A DNA stretch of 64,000 nt from Heterodera schachtii (taxonomy: Eukaryota > Nematoda > Chromadorea > Rhabditida > Heteroderidae): assembly GCA_023374025.1 (NCBI GenBank), contig SIJG01000002.1, forward strand, positions 3,107,626 to 3,171,625, in the 5' to 3' direction. The position numbers and the translations under genes were made by a program. Under the pieces are notes generated by a model. The model searched no databases, was not told the origin of the DNA, and saw only the letters and a program-made list of their open reading frames with translations. The stretch's first letter is position 1. Every line of letters starts with the position of its first letter. Shown here piece after piece: positions 56,622 to 64,000 of the stretch.

Positions 56622-59600
56622 ATGTCTCTGATCAGCGTCCAACGGTCGCCCTCGCCGATTGACGAACCTTCGGCTGTGAACGATTCTGTGCGTTTTCGTC
56701 TCCTTACGCAAAAACCTTTGATTTTGAGAACTAAAACTGTTTAGGACTGCGAAAGTGAAGGCCAAAGGACCGGCTCTTCCGGCCAAAAAAGTCGAACGCT
56801 CAGCGAATGCTTTTTCACTGTGCGCGGCACGGCTGTCATTCTGCCGCACCATTCGACCAACGAGTCGTCCGCGTCGTTGGCTGTCCGCTGCTGCTCCAAC
56901 CGAACAAACGCAGAGGGCGGCGAAGGTTCCCCAAATTTCGGCCATAACTTTTTTAAAACAACAAAATTTTTAGCAATATCTTTTTTAAAAAGCAACGAAA
57001 TTTTTGTAAATTTTGCAGTCTAATAGACAATTCTTAGAGCTATTGAATGATTATTTTGGATGCTTCTAGAAAAAATGATTGTGTATTAAATTTGCCAATT
57101 TGTTTTGTGGTCGTGCGAAATGCAATAGTCCTTTTTCAGACAGTATCCAGGCCCATCTGCGCGTAATGCTCAATGCTTTGCGCCCGGAGGACTCACTGAC
57201 AATGTATGCCATTTGTGGCCCCTATGGACAAAAGCCACCGTCGGATAAATAAGGAATGCTTACAATGGAAAAGCCACGGGAATTTCCATTTACTGGCTCA
57301 AAAAAACACTCACAATCAGAAAACCCTAAATTTGTTTACTTCCCAACCATCCCTTCGCTCTTTGTTAGGGTCGTCCGTTTGCAGTCGCCTTCCCTCGTCT
57401 CCCCCTCGTCGCCCCACGTGCGCTATTTGGCCGTCCTCTCCACCCAATTCGACGCCACCGAGTCACGCGAGGCTGCGCTGCTCGGCTTCCATTTCATTGG
57501 GCCGTCCACTTCCACCGCCCCTCGCAGCGCGTACGAAATTGCAATTTTTGGCAAAATTATCTGACGGGTTTTATTCTCCCCTTTCGCTTAAAAAATAGTT
57601 CCCTCCCAAAATTCCAAAGTTTGACAAATTTTCCATTACAAAATTTGACTGACGAGTTTTCTCTTTGCAGCATTGGAATTGCCGTGCCCATCAGCACTTC
57701 CTCCACCATTTGCCTGGACGGCGACGGTGGTATCAAAATTGAGGAGGACAAACAGCCGAACTCGTTCAAATTGTTGTTCAAGCCCGTCTCCATCCAGTCC
57801 ATGTGGTGAGCAGAGAGCAGCAGAAAATGAACATTTTGAAAATGTTTTTTCAAATGCTTTAAGGTCACTTTACCAATGCCTTCACAAAGTCAGTGTGTTT
57901 GAATTGTGTGTTTATTTGTGAATTGTAAATTTTCATTTGCCAGGAAAGAAATGTCGTCTCAGAACATTGCAAATCATCCCATTTTTCTGCGCACCGGTGG
58001 TTGGACTATTACAAGGCATGCAATTTTTGAGAAAAACAATGAAATTGACCGAGAAATTGCACAAATTTGGCGACTTTATTCCCTGCAATAGGGCTATAAA
58101 ATTGACAAAATTGTTGGATTTTTTCAAATTTAAGGGACAAGTGATTGACGACGACTCATTGTGTGGTCTTTGGTATGTTTTTCATTAACTTTATGTTTTG
58201 CTTAAATTGGCATTTTTATTTTGTTTTCGATTTCAGGCACTTTGTGGAGGATGGCGGCGATTTGTCGGCCGACTGCTGCGGTGAACTGAGGGCGGCGACG
58301 CGGCCCGTTTCACTGGTGGACACACTGAGCAAAGACGCGGCGCAATTGGAGACGGAGCAGCGCATCAAAACGGCACTGAAGCAAATCATGCAAAGCGTGG
58401 ACTTGGACGACGTGTAAAAGCGGAAAAAAGTTGAAAAAATACGTAAGGCGCCATTTGCAGGACGAGTCAGGACATCCGCCGGCGGTTGAGCGAACAAATT
58501 TCGGTGGACCAGCGGCGCTACAAAGAGTTCATCGACCACCAAATGCTCGTCATCCTTGGTCAGATATATCATATCTAATCCTGCATTTCTCATTAAATCC
58601 ACATTTCTTTCCCAGGTCAATTGGATCGGCCCTCGAAAATCTTGGATTACCTTTACCTTGGCACGGAATGGAACGCGTCCAATTGGGAGGAGCTGAAGGC
58701 GAATGGGTGGGACAAAGGGAGGGGAGGGGGTTGGTGGGTTGGCCTTTAATGCTAATATTAGAGACCGATGATTTACGGACTAATTGTAAACTCGGCAAAA
58801 AAATGGGTCGAAACCGAAAAATGCCTAAGTACGGATTGAAATATGATTTAATCCCGAAAAAAACCTTTTAATTAAATCAAATAATTTAACTCAATTTTCA
58901 GTGTCCAATACATTCTGAACGTGACGAAGGAAGTGGACAATTTCTTCCCCACTCAGTTCACTTACCTCAAAATTTGGGTGTCCGACGAGGCGACCACCGA
59001 ACTTTTGATGCATTGGCAACGCACTTACGACTTTATCAAGGAGGCCAAGTGGGCAAATTGCCAAAAAATGTGCCAATTTTAAATAATTCAAAAATTCCCG
59101 CAGGGAAAAGGGTGCCAAAGTGTTGGTCCACTGCAAAAAGGGCATCAGTCGGTCCGCGTCCACCGTCATCGCTTACGCAATGAAAGCGTACGGCTGGGGA
59201 CTGGACGAGGCGTTGGAATACGTCAAGCGGAAGAGGGACTGCATCACGCCGAACCCCGGCTTCATGGAGCAGTTGGGCACGTTCCATGGCATGTTGCAGG
59301 CGGGTGATCCCTCCAAAAAAAGACAATTGTTAATTCCACTTACACCCTTTTTCAGGCCAGCAACAATAGGCACAGTGCCGTGTTCAATTTGTCCCGCGGC
59401 GGTTCCCTCAGGCAAAGTGAGAGCGACGGAGACAAAAACGAAACGACGACGATGGTCCATTGAATTGCTTATTATTTATTTATATTTCAATAAACTAATT
59501 TGGTTTAAATATTACAAATTCATTTCTCTCTCTCTCTCTGATCGAATGATTTATCAATGCGTTTGCTTTCTTCATTTGTTCAATTTACACTAATTTGTTC

Positions 59601-60336
59601 ACAATTACAGCCCAATTTGCCATCTCCGCCGGTCATTGTCACTGTCACTGCTTCAACAAAAACAATTTGTCCTCTAATGGAGCCCACTCAATTGACACGG
59701 ACGACGGCAAAAAGCGGGCGAAAGTGCGGCACCGACGCAACAAAGCACCATCAGGTGGGTGTAAATACAATGCCAATTCAAATGAATTATTGTAAATGTG
59801 TTGGACATCATTTTCAGGGCACGCGTCGTTCGTCGTTTCCTTCGTCGGATTACGGGTACTGAATTGGGCGGGGGGGGGGGTACAAAAGACAGACTGAAAG
59901 GGGTGGCCTTCAATGTGTTCAGTTTTGCCCATTCGCGTTTGTGCTGGAACAGCGGACGTGTGCGACAACGCCGCGAATGTTTCGAGCAGCAGTTTCGGCG
60001 ACAGACCAACAAAACCAACACCACCAAGCAGTTCGTGGTGAGTGTTTGTGGAATAATTGACATTTTATGAAATTAGTCGGAAAAGAGGAAAATTTTTCAT
60101 AGTTTCCACAAACATTTTCAAAACCTTTTCAGTCTAACATTGCGAAGAAAATTGGGCATCTGTCGCTGTACGGACGGTTTGGCGGCGAAAATAAATCGTT
60201 GCGCAGGGACGGCTTGACAACGGCGGGGGGTGGCGCAGCAGCGGACGGCACCGCAACGACGGCAAATGCGACGGCTGCCGCTGTGATGAGCACCAACGTG
60301 CGTTCGCTGGTCATTGCCTTTGAGCAACGAAAATAA
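56622..60336 (+). CDS. ssh: Slingshot cofilin phosphatase
   Basis: Dual-specificity phosphatase that dephosphorylates cofilin and so promotes actin turnover, about 683 residues. Exons: 56622-56687, 56745-56925, 57140-57203, 57369-57530, 57671-57805, 57864-57888, 57944-58015, 58135-58172, 58237-58413, 58461-58558, 58616-58706, 58902-59048, 59104-59299, 59356-59454, 59611-59754, 59818-59855, 59923-60037, 60133-60336. SSH N domain: MSLISVQRSPSPIDEP, LSECFFTVRGTAVILP, DGDGGIKIE, FKPVSIQSMWSLYQCLHK. DEK-C-like: TSQDIRRRLSEQISVDQRRY, EFIDHQMLVILGQLDRPSKI. Catalytic loop VHCKKGISRSASTVIAYAMK has the HCxxGxxRS signature; then GMLQASNNRHSAVF. Introns 7 (AAG|gcatgc) and 13 (CAG|gcgggt) start with GC and are required by frame. 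Exons 9-10 are duplicated at 63733-64000. Confidence 0.93.
58335..58602 (+). repeat. Slingshot segment duplicated at the window's right edge (source copy)
   Basis: From ACGCGGCGCAATTGGAGACG through exon 10 and its donor into intron 10. The other copy is 63733-64000, about 5.4 kb away in the same orientation. Confidence 0.95.
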
Positions 60337-61464
60337 CAAATTTAATTTATTTATTATTTCTTTCTCTTTGTTCCTCTCCTTTCTCTGCTAGTCCATGTCA
60401 CTCTTTCTTCACAGCTCGGGAATCTCGAGAGTCAGTCCAAATTTCCGACTTAAAACTTTTTTGGCGGCTGAAATTCTTTATGGGTTCTATCTCCACCTAT
60501 CGTAGACTGAAATTCGCATGAATCTTAGTGCCAGGATTTTTTTTTAAATTTTGGCGTTTGTTTCCGAAATGTACCAGGCCAAGATTATTTAATGAATATC
60601 CTATTTTAAATGACTGCTTGTATTAGTGCATTTTCAAGCAAACTCTTGGGAAACCTTCCCTGTCCAAGGGTCTAACCTTCTCGGCTTATTTCCCGAGAAT
60701 CGCCGATTCTGAAACACTGCCAATATTCTCACCCCCCCCCCCCCCCCCTCCGTTTGTCATTTTATTTTCTGTTCATTTTGTTTTGTTTTTCTCAACTAAA
60801 AAATGCATTCGCTCGTCTTTTTCTGTAATACGAAGTCTTTCAACTGTTTCTGTGTCCGTTTCTCACTCATCCCTTTAACAATTTTGTGTTCTGTCTCCCT
60901 GACTTAATAAGTAAAGCACCATTTTTGAGGGCCAAAAATTGAAAATTTCAAAAAATAGATTTATTTTTATTAATAATTGGTGCTTTTTTTTATTTTCTTG
61001 TCTGTAGTATACGTTACCCATTGTTCCGCACTGCTTGCTTTCCCTGTTCTCCTATATTTTCACATTTCTTTCTGCTGTCTTGTTAAGCATTTCACAACAA
61101 AATCCTATAATAAATGTTAAAACCGTAAAATTGCTCAACTTTTTTTTGGCCAATTTAAAAAATTTGCTAAATTTTGCTTGAATGAATTTGCCCGTTTAAA
61201 ACTCAAGTCTGCCCTTTAAATTTTCGACTTTTGTTCAAATTCGAGTTCGGGGTTTGAAATCAGCTAAAATAAATGTTAAATTCGTGTTTAGCGACCCCTA
61301 AAACCCCCTAGAAACACTTAAAACTGGAGGAAAAGGGTACCCCCCCCCCTATGGTTTTTCATCGTGCCATTTAATACACTAAAAAGTGCCAATGATAGAA
61401 AAACTACTTGACAAAAAAGCGGAAGAAAAACATTGTGTAAGTAGCTAAGACTGTTTAGTCTGAT
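60337..61464. other. Intergenic between slingshot and VPS11-like gene
   Basis: T-rich; poly-C at about 60732-60748 and 61339-61348. No gene seen. It holds the slingshot 3' end and the VPS11-like promoter. Confidence 0.6.
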
Positions 61465-64000
61465 ATGATGGCTAACTCAATTGCCGAACTCGTTGGTTGG
61501 AGGACCTTCAATTTCTATCGTTTGCTTCCTTTTCCGGCCGATTCTCTTTCTTCTTCTGCTGCTGGTGGCAATGCTTCGTCAGTTCTTCAGGCAATTTAAT
61601 TTTATTATTATTGTAAATAAATTTATGTATTTTACACATTTTATGAAATTAAGGGAATTGAATTAATATCGTCGGAATTTGCATCGGACGAAGACTTTGT
61701 TCTTTTTGGAGGCCAAAAGGGCGCAATTTTCTGCATGACAAAAGACTTGGAAATCCGTTTCTTCAAAGCATTCCGACAAAAACTCATTCATTTTGCGTAT
61801 TCACAGGTGGAATTTGGCAATAAACCTAATTTATAAAGGCACTCCTTACATAAACGGGGGATTTTTAGAACGGTCGAACCCTGATTAACCTGGAATTTTT
61901 CAAAATTTGACCGAAAAATTGCCGTTTTTGGTGAAAAAAGATCGTAATTGTACCGTATTCGAGTGCTCTGTTTTCCTCCATTTCTTTGGTACTGAAATGA
62001 CTATTTTCCCTGGGACTCAGTTTTCTCAGCGCTCAGATTGCTTCGGTTTTCGACTTCATCCTTGGATTTTCAGACTTAACTCGTCGATAGCTTTCGTACG
62101 ATACCCAAATTTGTCAGGGTTCGACCGCCGTCCGTTTTCAAAATCCCCGTATACATAGAACAGAAGGAGTGTCTTTATACAAATGTTTTCCTCTCCAAGG
62201 GTTTGTTGGTTGCCATTGGTGTCGATGAAGAAGTGATTGCCGCCCCTTCCTCCTCATTGTCAGCTTCAAATTTACCTTCCCAAAATACGACGACGATTCT
62301 TCTGAAAGTTTGGAGCTTAAACCAATGGCACGGCGCCGTTTCTCCGCCGCCATGCAAATTTTCGGGTCAATTGAATTTTGGCAGGAAAATTGATGCTTCG
62401 CTGGCCAACTTTGTTGCCATCAGCGAAAAACTTAATGTGATTGTTATTGGTAGGCAATCAATTCGCTTATTTAAAATTCAACAACACAACTCATTTTCAT
62501 AAAAACTCAGATAGAAATTGGTTGATGATAAATTAAATGATGAATTGTTTAGGACTTTCGAACTCATCCCTTTTTTACCACTTATTCTTGGACTGACCCT
62601 AGAAGAAATGATTGTTTTATCTTGCCAAAATGGGTCCAACTTCGTGAAAGCACAAACCCAGCCAAAGATGGCCAATTGGCGGGTGTTGTAATTGGCCAAG
62701 TCCGAAATTTGACAATTGTCTGGTGTATTACGGACAAAACAGTGCATTCATACGTTTTGAATTCCGAAGGAAATCTTCTGAAGACGGTGCCAAACTTTGA
62801 TAAATGACAAAATGGACTTTTTGGCACAGATAATGCACGATGCGAAGGGTTGTGAACGGAAATGTTGGCATTATTCGAAGACGACCAATCAGCTTATTGT
62901 CGCGAGTCGGGAGGTGGGCAAATGGCACAAACGAGGGTCATTCAGTTGGTAATTTGCGAATTGCTAAGATGGTCTACTTTTATGACATTACGACGACTGC
63001 TTGGAAATGGGCGGTGGCGAAAACGGACGATGTCACGCCCTGGGGAGAGGAAGTGACAAAGTGCTGCAACTGCTGGAGAAAGACGGGCAAATCGCACTGG
63101 TCACTGAGCAGGAAACGCAAATTCAGTGAGTTTTGCCAAAATCGCTGAGAAACATTTATGTTTCGGCTGTTATTTTTAAATACTGGACTTTTAATTAATT
63201 ATTTAGTTTTAAAATTCCTTATTTCTTTCGAAATTTCTGTTGTCCGTCACAGAAACCAAACAATTCGCTTCTGATTGTTGGCATTATTCCAATCTGCCAT
63301 TTTTAGATCAGACAACAAAAGAGTGAATGTTCTCTCTGTGTTTGACATCGAATCGCGTTACATTTCATTTTTCTGCCCAATGCCTTCGCCCTGCCATATT
63401 TTTACATTGGGCGGTGAAATTTGCCTGCTCAATTCCGAGGGAATGTTTAGCAAATTGGTAGAAGAGAGCGTGGAGAACAAATTGGACATTTTGTTGAAGA
63501 ACAATCTGTTCGATTTGGCCATTAAGTTGGTCTAATTTGGCATTTCCAAATGCTTTTCCTCTCTCTTTTTAAGCATTGCGCGGCGTGGCAAATCCGAGGA
63601 AATGCTCAAAAGCATTTTCATGAAATACGGTGATTATTTGTATACGGTAAACGAATTCGATATTTTATACTTGGCTTTTTGTTTGTTTATTTTCAGAAGG
63701 GGGACTTTGACAATTCGCTTAAACAGTACGCCAACGCGGCGCAATTGGAGACGGAGCAGCGCATCAAAACGGCACTGAAGCAAATCATGCAAAGCGTGGA
63801 CTTGGACGACGTGTAAAAGCAGGAAAAGTTGGCAAAATACGAAAGGAATCATTTGCAGGACGAGCCAGGACATCCGCCGGCGGTTGAGCGAACAAATTTC
63901 GGTGGACCAGCGGCGCTACAAAGAGTTCATCGACCACCAAATGCTCGTCATCCTTGGTCAGATATATCATATCTGATCCTGCATTTCTCATAAATCCACA
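61465..64000 (+). CDS. vps-11: VPS11-like N-terminal half fused in frame to slingshot exons (partial, two frame breaks)
   Basis: VPS11 is the HOPS/CORVET core subunit for endosome-lysosome fusion. Exons: 61465-61590, 61654-61806, 62164-62449, about 62544-62786, 62830-62913, 62969-63127, 63307-63525, 63574-63646, 63697-63812, 63859-63956, then off the edge. Start AELVGWRTFNFYRLLPFP; propeller strands FVLFGGQKGAIFCMTKDLEI, LVAIGVDEE...LLKVWSLNQ, LNVIVIGLSNSSLF; then VENKLDILLKNNLFDLAIN and IFMKYGDYLYTKGDFDNSLK, a strong VPS11 match. After QYAN the frame continues as AAQLETEQRIKTALKQIMQS, slingshot exon 9, then exon 10. Intron 1 starts GC (CTTCAG|gcaatt). Frame breaks are needed near 62594 and near 63000, so this copy may be a decaying or chimeric pseudogene. 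Confidence 0.75.
61852..62155. mobile_element. Foldback element D in VPS11-like intron
   Basis: Inverted ends: AACGGGGGATTTTTAGAACG-GTCGAACCCTGA on the left, TCAGGGTTCGACC...TTCAAAATCCCCGT on the right, about 300 bp, wholly inside intron 2. It carries AGCTTTCGTACGATACCCAA, close to the shared foldback core motif. A flanking ACATA occurs on both sides, but a clean target duplication is not certain. Confidence 0.55.
63733..64000 (+). repeat. Second copy of slingshot exons 9-10 (continues past the edge)
   Basis: Identical to 58335-58416 through the exon 9 part. It diverges in the short intron (43-47 bp) and differs by one synonymous base in exon 10 (AGT to AGC, Ser). The start of intron 10 is again similar with small indels. 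The right boundary is beyond the window. Confidence 0.95.

Noticed and set aside
63253..63290. An extra VPS11 exon reading KPNNSLLIVG
   Set aside because: Its 3' phase cannot join the next exon; a GTGAGT donor at 63128 joins in phase to 63307 and skips it.
1..64000. CRISPR arrays, operons with ribosome binding sites, prophage
   Set aside because: Intron-rich eukaryotic genes throughout; no direct repeats with unique spacers and no bacterial signals.

Overview
The window looks like nuclear DNA of a nematode, most likely a plant-parasitic cyst-type tylenchid. Intergenic DNA and introns are AT-rich, exons are GC-richer, introns are mostly about 40-300 bp with TTTCAG-type acceptors, and there are many long G/C homopolymers. 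The gene set includes a cuticle collagen ending in the nematode GCDHCPPAR...PGY tail, an MLT-10-like moulting protein with LSP repeats, and a gut-esterase-like carboxylesterase ending in KDEL. The tylenchid placement is inference. An unusually large share of introns (about a dozen) start with GC instead of GT.

Layout. 1-345: 34/35-bp minisatellite. 0.35-2.5 kb (-): coiled-coil protein. 3.4-7.1 kb (-): secreted carboxylesterase with KDEL. 7.6-9.0 kb (-): secreted Cys-rich protein with a basic tail. 10.3-11.2 kb (-): hotdog acyl-CoA thioesterase, paralogous to a second copy at 33.2-33.9 kb (-). 11.7-12.5 kb (-): single-exon retrotransposon ORF1-like protein. 12.8-15.0 kb (-): cuticle collagen. 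16.4-21.5 kb (-): MLT-10-like protein. 25.3-29.2 kb (-): SREK1/SRrp86-type SR splicing factor with two RRMs and an RS domain. 29.2-33.1 kb: repeat-rich block with three hAT-type MITEs and a foldback element. 34.4-39.5 kb (+): bifunctional peptidylglycine alpha-amidating monooxygenase. 40.2-42.7 kb (-): Ras-family GTPase with a long N-terminal extension. 42.7-48.9 kb: gene-poor. 48.9-50.4 kb (-): Ly6-like membrane protein. 50.5-51.0 kb (-): 77-residue single-pass protein. 52.5-54.2 kb (+): type I membrane protein with three FGVEVPESL repeats. 54.4-55.3 kb: large palindromic transposon. 56.6-60.3 kb (+): slingshot cofilin phosphatase. 61.5 kb to the end (+): VPS11-like gene that changes in frame into a second copy of slingshot exons.

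The genes are unrelated housekeeping, cuticle/moulting, secretory and signalling genes, not one pathway. The main oddities are: (1) the in-frame VPS11-slingshot chimera at the right edge; (2) five introns, in three genes, whose reading phase and family alignment demand a 3' splice site that is not AG; (3) many GC-AG introns, one of which has a GT donor in the paralogous gene; (4) non-autonomous DNA transposons with intact target-site duplications (8 bp for hAT-like, 9 bp for Mutator-like foldbacks). Gene models were built by hand from splice phase and recalled family motifs; no search was run.
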